Shown piece after piece: positions 25,453-33,708 of a DNA stretch of 37,260 nt (positions are counted from its first letter, which is position 1; every line of letters starts with the position of its first letter). The notes beneath the pieces were generated by a model. It saw only the letters and a program-made list of their open reading frames with translations, searched no databases and was not told the DNA's origin. The DNA lies in contig JACCZY010000032.1 of the NCBI GenBank assembly GCA_013695685.1, positions 1 through 37,260 on the forward strand, read 5' to 3'. Both the position numbers and the translations under genes were made by a program. Source of the DNA: Geodermatophilaceae bacterium. GTDB lineage: Bacteria; Actinomycetota; Actinomycetes; Mycobacteriales; Geodermatophilaceae.

Positions 25453-26178
25453 ATGACTGACCAGGCACGATCCTTCGATCAGGTGGCGGCGATGTACGCC
25501 GCCGTCCGTCCCGACTACCCGACCGCGGCCGTGGCATGGCTGCTGCCGCCGGAGGCACGGCGGGTCCTCGACCTCGGTGCCGGCACCGGAAAGCTGACCC
25601 GGCAGCTCGTGGACGCCGGCCACGACGTGGTGGCAGTCGAGCCGTCACCGCAGCTGCGCGCCGAACTCGCGGCGTACGTGCCGGAGGCGGAACTGCTCGA
25701 GGGCGGTGCCGAGCAGATCCCGCTGCCGGACAGCGATGTCGACGCGGTGTTGGTCGGGCAGGCCTTCCACTGGTTCGACCAGGACCGAGCGCTACCGGAA
25801 ATCGCGCGGGTGCTGCGGCCCGGCGGCCGGCTGGGGCTGCTGTGGAACTTCGACGACGACAGCGTGCCGTGGGTGAACGCCTTGGCGGACCTCACCGGGA
25901 CGATCGCACGAGTCAGCCAGCGCAACCCCGGTGTGATCGCAGTCGAGCAGTTCACCGATGTCGTCACCGCCGACTTCCCCCATAGGCAACGGCTCGACGC
26001 CGACTCGCTGTGCCGGCTGTTGCAAACGCACAGCCGCTTTCTCATCCAGGATGCGGAAGGACAGGCGGAGGTGCTGCGCCGGACCCGCGACCTGGTGTCG
26101 ACCCATCCGGACCTGGCCGGCCACGAGTCATTCGTGTTGCCCTACGTCACCCGCTGCTGGCGGGGAACCCGCGGATGA
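25453..26178 (+). CDS. Class I SAM-dependent methyltransferase, first of a tandem pair
   Basis: A 241-aa Rossmann-fold methyltransferase. Motif I is VLDLGAGTGKLTRQL, followed by the acidic end of strand 2 (VVAVEPSPQLRAEL), motif II-like VDAVLVGQAFHWFDQDRALP and IARVLRPGGRLGLLWN. The N-terminus FDQVAAMYAAVRPDYP matches the small SAM methyltransferases often annotated only by domain. The methyl acceptor is unknown. The ATG at 25453 follows TACTCA by 7 nt, suggesting a near-leaderless message; GATACT at 25438 is an alternative -10. The gene overlaps the next by ATGA and is divergent from lysS. Confidence 0.85.
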   Translation: MTDQARSFDQVAAMYAAVRPDYPTAAVAWLLPPEARRVLDLGAGTGKLTRQLVDAGHDVVAVEPSPQLRAELAAYVPEAELLEGGAEQIPLPDSDVDAVLVGQAFHWFDQDRALPEIARVLRPGGRLGLLWNFDDDSVPWVNALADLTGTIARVSQRNPGVIAVEQFTDVVTADFPHRQRLDADSLCRLLQTHSRFLIQDAEGQAEVLRRTRDLVSTHPDLAGHESFVLPYVTRCWRGTRG

Positions 26179-26900
26179 CCGTCGGTCGCCGCTTCGGCGA
26201 GACCGCGTCGACGTACGCCGCCAACCGGCCGGCCTATCCAGCCGACGCGGTCGGCTGGGTGGTGCCGCCGGACGCCCGCCGGGTGCTCGATCTCGGTGCG
26301 GGCACCGGCAAGCTCACCCGGCAACTGGTGGATGCAGGCCACGCGGTCGTGGCGGTCGAGCCGTCACCGCGGATGGCTGCCGAGCTGTCGGCGTACGTGC
26401 CGGAGGCGGAGCTGCGGATCGGCACGGCAGAGGACATCCCGTTGCCGGACTCCCAGGTCGATGCCGTCGTGGCCGGCTCGGCGTTCCACTGGTTCGACCA
26501 GGACCGGGCGGTGCCCGAGATAGCCAGGGTGCTGCGTCCAGGCGGCTCGCTCGCCCTGGTCTGGAACCAACCTGACGACCGCTGCGACTGGGTTCGACAA
26601 CTGGACGAGATCACCGACGCCGAACAGCGGCGCATCGGCCGGTCGAAGAGTCCCGCCGACTTGAACTGGTTTCATGCAGCCGAGACGCTCGAGGTTCCGC
26701 ACGCGCATCGGCTGTCGCGGGAGTCACTGCTCGCACTGATGCAGACCTTCAGCTACTACCTGCTTCTGGATCCGGCGGGGCGGGCCGACCTGCTCCACCG
26801 GGTGGACGAGCTGACCCGCCGGCACCCCGACCTGGCCGGGCGGGAGACGTTCGTGCTGCCCTACATCACCCGCTGCTGGCGGGCCACTCCACGAGGATGA
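26175..26900 (+). CDS. Class I SAM-dependent methyltransferase, second of a tandem pair
   Basis: A 241-aa paralogue of the preceding gene with exactly the same length. Motif I is identical (VLDLGAGTGKLTRQL), as are AFHWFDQDRA and IARVLRPGG, and the ends match closely (HPDLAGRETFVLPYITRCWR against HPDLAGHESFVLPYVTRCWR). The middle third (residues ~135-190) has diverged, which is where small methyltransferases usually carry acceptor-binding elements. The ATG at 26175 overlaps the previous stop codon (ATGA), so the two are translated together in equal amounts. They may form a heterodimer or act on related acceptors (inference). Confidence 0.85.
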   Translation: MTVGRRFGETASTYAANRPAYPADAVGWVVPPDARRVLDLGAGTGKLTRQLVDAGHAVVAVEPSPRMAAELSAYVPEAELRIGTAEDIPLPDSQVDAVVAGSAFHWFDQDRAVPEIARVLRPGGSLALVWNQPDDRCDWVRQLDEITDAEQRRIGRSKSPADLNWFHAAETLEVPHAHRLSRESLLALMQTFSYYLLLDPAGRADLLHRVDELTRRHPDLAGRETFVLPYITRCWRATPRG

Positions 26901-26966
26901 CGACGTGACGTTCCTGCCCGCATCATCAGCATCACCGTCGCGGGCTGACATCCGCCACCGCGCCCA

Positions 26967-27037
26967 GCGATCATGACGTTTCGGGCACCGAAACCCGAAC
27001 ATATGGGGCGAATCGGGCCACACATCTTCATGATCGC
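26967..27037. repeat. Nested palindromic intergenic element (possible dispersed repeat or terminator)
   Basis: Outer arms GCGATCATGA (26967-26976) and TCATGATCGC (27028-27037) are perfectly complementary over 10 bp. Inside, GTTTCGG-GCA-CCGAAAC (26978-26994) is a perfect 7-bp hairpin with a 3-nt loop. The element sits between the convergent methyltransferase and coaX genes, so it can act as a bidirectional terminator. Its defined ends also suit a REP-like repeat present elsewhere in the genome (inference). A 13-mer within it recurs with one mismatch at 20351-20363. Confidence 0.6.
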
Positions 27038-27060
27038 CGGAAAACGGGCGGGTAGGCGGG

Positions 27061-27816
27061 TCAGGCGCGGTTCTTCTCCGCGACCAGCCGCAGGCCGATC
27101 AGGGTCAGGTCCGGCTCGTGGTGGCGCAGCGTCTCGGCCACGCCCAGCACCAGGGGCGCGAGCCCGCCGGTCGCGATCACGGCGGGATCGCCACCGAGTT
27201 CCGCGGTGATCCGCGTGACCAGGCCGTCCACCTGTCCGGCGTACCCGTAGACGACCCCGGACTGCAGCGCCTCCACGGTGTTCTTGCCGATCACCGACCG
27301 GGGCCGGACGAGTTCGACCTTGCGAAGCTGGGCCGCCCGTTCGGCGAGTGCGTCGACACTGATCTCGATTCCCGGCGCGAGCGCGCCACCGAGGAACTCC
27401 CCCTTGCGTCCCACCACGTCGATGCTCGTCGACGTGCCGAAGTCCACGACGATCGCCGGCCCGCCGTACAGGTGGTGCGCCGCGAGGCTGTTGACCACTC
27501 TGTCCGCCCCGACCTCCTTGGGGTTGTCGACCATCAGCGGTACGCCGGTGCGCACCCCCGGCCCTACGACGACGGCCGGCAGATCACCGTAGTAGTCGGC
27601 GATCATGACGCGCAGTTCGCGCAGTACTGCGGGCACCGTGGAGCAGACGGCCAACCCTGACACCGGCTCACCGTCGAGCAGGCCGCGCACGGTCAGCGCC
27701 AGTTCGTCCGCCGTGGCACGTGCGTCGGTCTTCGTCCGCCATGAGCGCTCGAGCCGGTCACCGGCGAAGATGCCGTAGACGGTCTGGGTGTTGCCGACGT
27801 CGATGCAGAGCAGCAT
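27061..27816 (-). CDS. coaX: Type III pantothenate kinase
   Basis: A 251-aa ASKHA-fold kinase that phosphorylates pantothenate in the first step of CoA synthesis and is not inhibited by CoA. The phosphate loop is CIDVGNTQTVYG. Other signatures are the NPKEVGADRVVNSLAAH segment, VDFGTSTSIDVV for the second phosphate loop, and LGGALAPGIEISVDALAERAA. The ATG at 27814-27816 overlaps the nadC stop by one base (TGATG). It is the last gene of the operon and ends facing the palindromic element. In M. tuberculosis it is Rv3600c, directly after panD. Confidence 0.95.
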   Translation of the reverse strand: MLLCIDVGNTQTVYGIFAGDRLERSWRTKTDARATADELALTVRGLLDGEPVSGLAVCSTVPAVLRELRVMIADYYGDLPAVVVGPGVRTGVPLMVDNPKEVGADRVVNSLAAHHLYGGPAIVVDFGTSTSIDVVGRKGEFLGGALAPGIEISVDALAERAAQLRKVELVRPRSVIGKNTVEALQSGVVYGYAGQVDGLVTRITAELGGDPAVIATGGLAPLVLGVAETLRHHEPDLTLIGLRLVAEKNRA

Positions 27817-28691
27817 CACCGACCCCGCAGGTCCATGGCGATGTCGAGGATCGGCGCGGAGTGGGTCAGCGCGCCGACCGACAGGTAGTGCACGCCCGTG
27901 TCCGCGTACTCACGGGCCCGGGCGAGCGTGAGCCCGCCGGTCGCCTCCAACTCGACGGCCGGCCCGACAGCGGCGACGACACCACGCAGCTCGTCCGGCG
28001 GCATGTTGTCGCACAACAGGAAAGTGGCCCCGGCCCGGACGGCCTCGACTGCCATGTCCACAGTGGACACTTCCACCTGGATGTCGATGCCGGGAAACGT
28101 CCGGAGTACGGCCTCGAAGGCGGCCGCCACACCGCCGGCCGCCACGATGTGGTTGTCCTTGATCATGGCGACGTCGTACAGCCCGAGCCGCTTGTTAGTG
28201 CCGCCACCGCAGCGGACGGCGTACTTCTCCAGCGCCCGCAGGCCGGGGGTCGTCTTGCGGGTGTCCAGAACCACCGCCCCGGTGCCGGCCAGCTCATCGG
28301 CCCAGGCGCGAGCGGCGGTGGCGACACCACTGGCCCGGCACAGCAGGTTGAGCATCGTGCGTTCCGCGGTCAGCAGGCGCTGGACCGAGCCGGCGACCGT
28401 GAGCATCACATCACCGCGCGATACCCGGTCGCCGTCCCGGCGGTGCTGGTCGATGCGTACGCCGTCGACCACGCGGTCGAACACCGCCACCGCCACCGGC
28501 AGTCCGGCGACGATGCCACCCGAGCGGGCGATCACATCAGCGGTGCCGGAGTGCCCGGACGGGATCGTGGCCAGGCTCGTGACATCGCCCCTGTCGCCGA
28601 GGTCCTCGTCGAGGGCCCGGCGTACGACGTCGTCGACCCACGCCGGGTCCAGACCGGCCGAGGTGAGAGCGTCCACTGTGGACTTCCTCAT
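27816..28691 (-). CDS. nadC: Nicotinate-nucleotide pyrophosphorylase (quinolinate phosphoribosyltransferase)
   Basis: A 291-aa enzyme that turns quinolinate and PRPP into nicotinate mononucleotide with loss of CO2, committing carbon to NAD. Seen are the N-terminal DEDLGDRGDVTSLATIP, LLNLLCRASGVATAARA, the catalytic-site VLDTRKTTPGLRALEKYAVRCGG with its basic residues, and the barrel strands MIKDNHI, VEVSTVDMAVEAVRAG and LEATGGLTL. The ATG at 28689-28691 overlaps the nadB stop (ATGA). The full set of family segments is present. Confidence 0.96.
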   Translation of the reverse strand: MRKSTVDALTSAGLDPAWVDDVVRRALDEDLGDRGDVTSLATIPSGHSGTADVIARSGGIVAGLPVAVAVFDRVVDGVRIDQHRRDGDRVSRGDVMLTVAGSVQRLLTAERTMLNLLCRASGVATAARAWADELAGTGAVVLDTRKTTPGLRALEKYAVRCGGGTNKRLGLYDVAMIKDNHIVAAGGVAAAFEAVLRTFPGIDIQVEVSTVDMAVEAVRAGATFLLCDNMPPDELRGVVAAVGPAVELEATGGLTLARAREYADTGVHYLSVGALTHSAPILDIAMDLRGR

Positions 28692-30334
28692 GCCGGGACC
28701 ACCGCCGGCAGCGGCTGGAACTCCTGCTCCAGCAAGCCGTTCTCGTCGATCGAGGCGAGCAGGTGCCCCCGCCAGGCCTCGCCGGCTGCGGCGAAGTCCT
28801 CACGCCAGTGGCAGCCGCGGGTCTCCTCTCGGCGATGGGCGGCGGTGACCAGGGCGGTCGCCACGGTGTGCAGGTTGGTCGCCTCCCACGTCAACGGTCC
28901 GGGATCGGTGCTGGATCGGGCTCCGAGCCGGTCCAGCACGGCCAGCGTCGCGTCAAGACTGTCGGAGCTACGCAGGACGCCGGCACCGACGCTCATCGCA
29001 TCGGCCAGGTCCGTGCGGACACCCGGGTCGAGCAGGCCGGCTCCGGCGTCGTCGGCAACCGGATCGGCCCGCGGCGGCAGCGATCCGGCCAGGTCGGCCC
29101 CGATCCGACCGGCGAAGACGAGACCTTCCAGCAGCGAATTCGAGGCCAGCCGGTTGGCCCCGTGTACGCCGGTGCACGACACCTCACCACAGGCATACAG
29201 GCCGGGCACGCTGGTCTGCCCGTCGAGGTCGGTGCGCAGGCCACCGGAGGCGTAGTGCGCCGCCGGTGCGACCGGGATCGGCTCGTGCACGGGGTCGATT
29301 CCGGCCGCCCGGCAGCGGGCCAGGATCGAGGGGAACCGGCGCTCCAGGGTGGCCGCGCCGAGGTGCCGGGCGTCGAGGAACACATGGTCGACGTGCTGGT
29401 CCAGCATGACCCGGGTGATCGCCTTGGCCACCACGTCGCGCGGCGCGAGATCGGCCAGCTCGTGCACGCCGCGCATGAAGGCGACACCTGCGGCATTCAC
29501 CAGCACGGCGCCCTCGCCCCGCATCGCCTCGCTCACCAGGGGCTGCTGACCACTGAGCGCATCGGCACCCAGGAACAGCGCCGTGGGATGGAACTGCACG
29601 AACTCGACGTCGGTCACGACGGCGCCCGCGCGCAGGCCGAGCGCCACGCCGTCGCCGGTGGACACCGATGGGTTCGTGGTGGCCGAGTACACCTGCCCCA
29701 TCCCGCCAGTTGCCAGCACCACGGCACGGGCCACCACGGCGCCGACGCCGTCGGTAGAGCCCTCGCCGAGCACGTGCAGGGTGACGCCCGCGGCGCGACC
29801 GTCGGCGCCGGTGAGCAGGTCGAGAACGAGCGCGTGTTCAACGATCCGCAGCCCCGCATCCCGGCGTACGGCGGCGTGCAACGCGCGCTGCACCTCCACG
29901 CCCGTGGCGTCCCCGCCGGCGTGGATGATCCGGTCCGCGTGGTGCCCGCCCTCCCGGGTCAGCGCCAGGGAGCCGTCCGGGTTGCGGTCGAACTCGGCGC
30001 CGAGCGTCATCAGCTCGCGGACGCGGGGCGGTCCCTCGGTGACCAGGACCCGCACCGCTGCCTCGTCACAGAGACCGACACCGGCAGTCAGGGTGTCGGC
30101 GAGATGCGCCTCCGGCGTGTCCGCGGGGTCGAGGACCGCAGCGATACCGCCCTGCGCCCAGCGGGTGGAGCCGTCGTCGATGTTGACCTTCGTGACAAGG
30201 ATGACCCCGAGCCCGGCGGCCCGGGCGTGCAGGGCCGCGCACAACCCGGCGATGCCCGAGCCGACGATGCAGACGTCGGTCTGCATGGTCCAACCCGGCG
30301 TCGGCGCGAGCAACCTTCGCGGCAGCGAGCTCAC
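28688..30334 (-). CDS. nadB: L-aspartate oxidase
   Basis: A 548-aa flavoprotein that oxidises L-aspartate to iminoaspartate, the substrate of quinolinate synthase NadA. The FAD-binding Rossmann motif is [17 protein letters not shown], with [13 protein letters not shown] contacting flavin. The fumarate-reductase-like region includes [19 protein letters not shown] and the C-terminal signature [19 protein letters not shown]. The GTG start at 30332-30334 overlaps the panD stop (GTGA). An ATG 16 codons downstream (MQTDVC) is an alternative if the first residues are not used. NadA, its partner, is not in this window. Confidence 0.95.
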   Translation of the reverse strand: MSSLPRRLLAPTPGWTMQTDVCIVGSGIAGLCAALHARAAGLGVILVTKVNIDDGSTRWAQGGIAAVLDPADTPEAHLADTLTAGVGLCDEAAVRVLVTEGPPRVRELMTLGAEFDRNPDGSLALTREGGHHADRIIHAGGDATGVEVQRALHAAVRRDAGLRIVEHALVLDLLTGADGRAAGVTLHVLGEGSTDGVGAVVARAVVLATGGMGQVYSATTNPSVSTGDGVALGLRAGAVVTDVEFVQFHPTALFLGADALSGQQPLVSEAMRGEGAVLVNAAGVAFMRGVHELADLAPRDVVAKAITRVMLDQHVDHVFLDARHLGAATLERRFPSILARCRAAGIDPVHEPIPVAPAAHYASGGLRTDLDGQTSVPGLYACGEVSCTGVHGANRLASNSLLEGLVFAGRIGADLAGSLPPRADPVADDAGAGLLDPGVRTDLADAMSVGAGVLRSSDSLDATLAVLDRLGARSSTDPGPLTWEATNLHTVATALVTAAHRREETRGCHWREDFAAAGEAWRGHLLASIDENGLLEQEFQPLPAVVPA

Positions 30335-30747
30335 GCGGTGAGGTCGCCGCGGCGAAGCCCGGAGCCGGGTGGGCCGGTCGCCGCCGGGTCGGTGCCCAAC
30401 TCGACGATCCGGTTGGCCCCGTCGACGTGCACGACCGTCGGCAGTGCCGCCTTGGCCTCGGTCTCATCCATCAACCCGTAGGAGATGAGGATGACCAGAT
30501 CCTGCGGGTGCACGAGGTGCGCGGCCGCCCCGTTGATCCCGATGACCCCGCTACCGCGAGCGCCGGGGATGACGTAAGTCTCCAACCGGGCGCCGTTCGT
30601 GACGTCGACGATCGCCACCTGCTCGCCGGACAACAGGTCGGCGGCGTCCATGAGGTCCTCGTCGACGGTGACGGAGCCGACGTAGTGCAGGTCGGCCTGG
30701 GTGACGGTGGCCCGGTGGATCTTGGATTTCAGCATGGTGCGGAACAT
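30331..30747 (-). CDS. panD: Aspartate 1-decarboxylase proenzyme
   Basis: A 138-aa proenzyme that cleaves itself at Gly24-Ser25 (in [13 protein letters not shown]), creating a pyruvoyl group on Ser25 that decarboxylates L-aspartate to beta-alanine for pantothenate. The N-terminal [20 protein letters not shown] and [22 protein letters not shown] are family hallmarks. The C-terminal tail past residue ~115 is longer than in E. coli, as in mycobacteria. The ATG at 30745-30747 is 3 nt after the panC stop, with GGAGGAGAC just upstream. It overlaps nadB by 4 nt. Confidence 0.97.
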   Translation of the reverse strand: MFRTMLKSKIHRATVTQADLHYVGSVTVDEDLMDAADLLSGEQVAIVDVTNGARLETYVIPGARGSGVIGINGAAAHLVHPQDLVILISYGLMDETEAKAALPTVVHVDGANRIVELGTDPAATGPPGSGLRRGDLTA

Positions 30748-30750
30748 CGC

Positions 30751-31617
30751 TCAGTCTCCTCCCGTGGCAGTGCCGGCGATGGCGATGACGGCGTTGTCGA
30801 TCAGCCGGGTGGAACCGATCCGGGCCGCGACGAGCAGCCGGGCCTCGCCGTACGCCGGGGGCGGACCGAGCTGAGGGTCGGTCAGGGCCAGGTAGTCCAC
30901 GGCGATGCAGGGCTCCGCGGTCAACACCGCGGCTGCGGCCTCCTGGACGGCGGCAGCGCCCAGGTGGCCGGCGGCTGCCCCGGCGGCGAGCGCCCGCGAG
31001 AGCGACCCGGCGCTGCGCCGCTGGTCCGGGTCCAGGTGGCGGTTGCGGCTGGACAGCGCCAGCCCGTCGTACTCCCGGACCGTCGGTACGCCGACGATCT
31101 CCACGTCGAGGTCGAAGTCGGCGACCATGGCGCGGACGAGGGTGAGCTGCTGGTAGTCCTTCTCGCCGAAGAACGCCGCGTCCGGGCGGGTCAGATGCAG
31201 CATTTTCAGCACGACGGTGAGGACACCGTGGAAGAAGCCCGGTCGGCTGGCGCCCTCCAGCATGGTTCCGAGCGGGCCGGGATCCACCCGTACGCCGGGC
31301 GGCCCGGCCGGGTACAGCTCGGCGGCGCTCGGTGCGAAGACCAGGTCGACCTGCTCGCGGGCGAAGGCGGCCAGATCGTCCTCCCGGGTGCGCGGGTAGC
31401 TGTCGAAGTCCTCGTTCGGGCCGAACTGCAGCGGGTTCACGAACAGGGTGGCGATCACGCTGGCGCCGCGGGTTCGGGCCTGCCGCAACAGGGCGAGGTG
31501 GCCGTCGTGCAGCGCCCCCATGGTCATCACGACGGCCACCGGGCCTGATAGCAACTCGCGCTCGCGGGCCAGCGCATGCGGGTCGGTGACGAGGATGGGT
31601 GAGCGCAGAGCCGTCAT
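30751..31617 (-). CDS. panC: Pantothenate synthetase
   Basis: A 288-aa ligase that joins pantoate and beta-alanine using ATP. It is a class I-like nucleotidyl-transferase with the HIGH-type motif [12 protein letters not shown] and the downstream SSRN motif ([11 protein letters not shown]). Pantoate-binding segments [17 protein letters not shown] and [14 protein letters not shown] are intact. The ATG at 31615-31617 gives the usual N-terminus. It sits 46 nt after the DUF2520 gene, with only a weak ribosome site (GAGAGACC about 10 nt away). PanB is not in the window. Confidence 0.95.
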   Translation of the reverse strand: MTALRSPILVTDPHALARERELLSGPVAVVMTMGALHDGHLALLRQARTRGASVIATLFVNPLQFGPNEDFDSYPRTREDDLAAFAREQVDLVFAPSAAELYPAGPPGVRVDPGPLGTMLEGASRPGFFHGVLTVVLKMLHLTRPDAAFFGEKDYQQLTLVRAMVADFDLDVEIVGVPTVREYDGLALSSRNRHLDPDQRRSAGSLSRALAAGAAAGHLGAAAVQEAAAAVLTAEPCIAVDYLALTDPQLGPPPAYGEARLLVAARIGSTRLIDNAVIAIAGTATGGD

Positions 31618-31663
31618 GCGACAGTCGCCGGTCTCTCGTGTCCGAGTTGGAGTGAACACGGCG

Positions 31664-32587
31664 TCATGGCCGCTCGGACGACGCGGATTGGGCGGCGCTC
31701 GGGTGGCTCGGTCCCAGGACGTCCAGCAGCGGTCCGGCGTCCAGGCGCCGCAGCCGGCCGGAGGCGATGGCGCGGTCGGCCGTACGCCGGGCCATGGCCA
31801 CGTAGGCACCGACGCTGCCCGGCGCGTGGTCGATGAGTTCGCGCAGGTGCCGGCGTACGGTCCCGGCGTCCCCGCGGGCGACCGGGCCGGTCAGCGCCGC
31901 GTCGCCGTGCCGCAGCGCATTGTCCAGCGCCGCCTGCAGCAACGGGGCGACCAGATGCTCGGGCCGGCCGACTCCGGCGATCCGCAGCAGGTCCAGCGAC
32001 TCGTTGACGAGCGTGACGAGGTGGTTGGCGCCCACCGCAAGCGCCGCGTGATAGAGCGGCCGGGCGTGCTCGGGCACCCAGGTCGGCTCGCCGCCCATCT
32101 CCAGGACCAGCGCCTCGGCGACCGGCCGGTGCTCGTCGTCGGCGGTCACGCCGAAGGACACACCCCGCAGCCGGTCCAGATCCTCCTCGCGCCCGGTGAA
32201 CGTCATCACCGGATGCAAAGCCAGCGGGAGTACGCCGACGGCCGCGGCCGGTGCGAGTACGGCCAGCCCGTGTGCGCCGCTGGTGTGCACCACGATCTGT
32301 CCGGCGCGCCAGGCACCGGTCTCGGCGAGCCCGACGACCAGGCCCCCGAGCGTGTCGTCGGGCACGGCCAGCAGGATCAGGTCCGCCGCTGCGACCACCT
32401 CGTCCGCGGGCAGCAGGTTCGCGGTCGGCAGCAGCTGCCGGGCGCGGCGGACGGAATCGCGGGAGACGCCGGACGCGGCGACCACGGTGTGCCCGGCGTC
32501 GGCGAGCGCCCGGCCGAGGACGCTGCCGACCCGGCCGGCGCCGATGACGCCGATGCGCAGGCGCGAGGTGCGTGCCGAGGGAGTCAT
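31664..32587 (-). CDS. Rossmann-fold DUF2520 protein
   Basis: A 307-aa NAD(P)-binding protein. The N-terminal Rossmann domain begins [23 protein letters not shown] and continues through [24 protein letters not shown] and [12 protein letters not shown]. The C-terminal DUF2520 domain is helical ([24 protein letters not shown]). The fold resembles ketopantoate reductase and pyrroline-carboxylate reductase. Its position next to panC, as in M. tuberculosis Rv3603c, makes a role in pantoate supply attractive, but the enzyme activity is not established. The ATG at 32585-32587 has AAAGGCGGA on the minus strand. It is the first gene of the NAD/CoA operon. Confidence 0.88.
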   Translation of the reverse strand: MTPSARTSRLRIGVIGAGRVGSVLGRALADAGHTVVAASGVSRDSVRRARQLLPTANLLPADEVVAAADLILLAVPDDTLGGLVVGLAETGAWRAGQIVVHTSGAHGLAVLAPAAAVGVLPLALHPVMTFTGREEDLDRLRGVSFGVTADDEHRPVAEALVLEMGGEPTWVPEHARPLYHAALAVGANHLVTLVNESLDLLRIAGVGRPEHLVAPLLQAALDNALRHGDAALTGPVARGDAGTVRRHLRELIDHAPGSVGAYVAMARRTADRAIASGRLRRLDAGPLLDVLGPSHPSAAQSASSERP

Positions 32588-32652
32588 GATCGTCCGCCTT
32601 TCCGTTCCAGTCCGCGAGGGGTACCAGACGTGTGCTGACGTGAGTAACGCCC

Positions 32653-32658
32653 AGCGTA
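32653..32658 (-). promoter_or_regulatory. -10 box of the NAD/CoA precursor operon
   Basis: TACGCT on the minus strand. Transcription near 32645 would leave a leader of about 58 nt before the DUF2520 gene, divergent from the MidA-family gene. Confidence 0.35.
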
Positions 32659-32727
32659 GGTGCGGCATGGCCGCTGCGCCGGGTGGCGTTCGTCACGTCA
32701 CCCGCCGGCACCGACGATGATGGGCCG

Positions 32728-33708
32728 GTGCGCTCGTGGCGGGAGGCGATGAACGACGCGCTGTACGGCGAGCGCGGCTTCTACCGCCGTCCCGACGGCC
32801 CGGCGGCGCACTTTCGCACGTCGGCACACACCGGCTCGCTGTTCGCCGCCGCGGTCGTCGAGCTGCTGGGGCGGGTGGACCGGGAGCTCGGTCATCCCGC
32901 GCAGCTGGACCTGGTCGACGTGGGGGCGGGTCATGGGGAGCTGCTGTCTTGCGTCACTGAACAGGCGGCGGACGGACTGCCGTTCGCACCGCGGCTGCGG
33001 CTGACCGGGGTGGAGGTTGCTGCCCGGCCTGCCGGGCTGCCGGCAGCGATCGGCTGGACGGAGCAGGTTCCGCCGGTCACCGGTCTGCTGCTTGCCAACG
33101 AGTGGCTGGACGTCGTACCGGTCGATGTGGTCGAGCTGACGGTGGCTGGTCCGCGGACGGTTCTCGTGGATCCGACCGGGCGTGAGTCACTCGGTGGGGT
33201 GCCGTCAGCGCCTGAGCTGGCCTGGCTGGCGCGGTGGTGGCCGCTGACCTGCGTAGGGAACCGGGCCGAGATAGGCAGCACGCGCGACGCCGCCTGGGCC
33301 GGCGCGGTTTCCCAGGTACGGCGGGGGCTTGCCTTCGCGGTCGACTACGGACACAGCGCCGGCGAGCGGCCGGCGTACGGAAGCCTGGTCGGTTACCGGT
33401 CCGGCGTCGCCGTCCCCCCGGTCCCCGACGGCTCGTGCGACCTGACCGCACACGTGGCGCTGGATTCTTGTCTCGCCGCCGCCCCGGGATTGCTGACGAC
33501 CCAGCGCGCGGCGCTCACCCAACTGGGTGTGCGCGCGGTGCGGCCGCCGCAGGAGCTCGCCGGCCGCGACCCGGCGGCGTACCTGGCGGGACTGCGCGAC
33601 GCCGGCGAGGCGGCGGAACTGCTCGACCCGGCCGGGCTGGGCGGTTTCGGCTGGCTGCTGCACGGCGTCGGGATGGCCGTGCCGCTAGGGTCCGACCGTG
33701 CTACCTGA
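32728..33708 (+). CDS. MidA family SAM-dependent methyltransferase
   Basis: A 326-aa protein of the MidA/NDUFAF7 family (Methyltransf_28), which in mitochondria methylates an arginine of respiratory complex I. Bacterial roles are largely unknown. Motif I is LVDVGAGHGELL. The family-specific LLLANEWLDVVPVDVVEL and FAVDYGHSAGERPAYGSLVGYR are clear, as is the downstream DLTAHVALDS segment. The GTG at 32728 follows GATGAT by 6 nt, so a leaderless message is possible. Upstream in-frame codons lack any signal. It overlaps the next gene by 11 bp in a different frame, so the two may be co-transcribed. Confidence 0.82.
   Translation: MRSWREAMNDALYGERGFYRRPDGPAAHFRTSAHTGSLFAAAVVELLGRVDRELGHPAQLDLVDVGAGHGELLSCVTEQAADGLPFAPRLRLTGVEVAARPAGLPAAIGWTEQVPPVTGLLLANEWLDVVPVDVVELTVAGPRTVLVDPTGRESLGGVPSAPELAWLARWWPLTCVGNRAEIGSTRDAAWAGAVSQVRRGLAFAVDYGHSAGERPAYGSLVGYRSGVAVPPVPDGSCDLTAHVALDSCLAAAPGLLTTQRAALTQLGVRAVRPPQELAGRDPAAYLAGLRDAGEAAELLDPAGLGGFGWLLHGVGMAVPLGSDRAT
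33686..33691 (+). promoter_or_regulatory. -10 box for leaderless SDR message, inside the methyltransferase gene
   Basis: TAGGGT followed by CCGACC and a GTG at 33698. It has the same TAGGGT sequence as the radA box, with a 6-nt gap. Confidence 0.45.

Noticed and set aside
28763-30481. Open frame of 572 codons on the plus strand opposite nadB
   Set aside because: Antisense shadow: low-complexity R/G/H/Q-rich translation with no family features, fully covered by nadB and part of panD.
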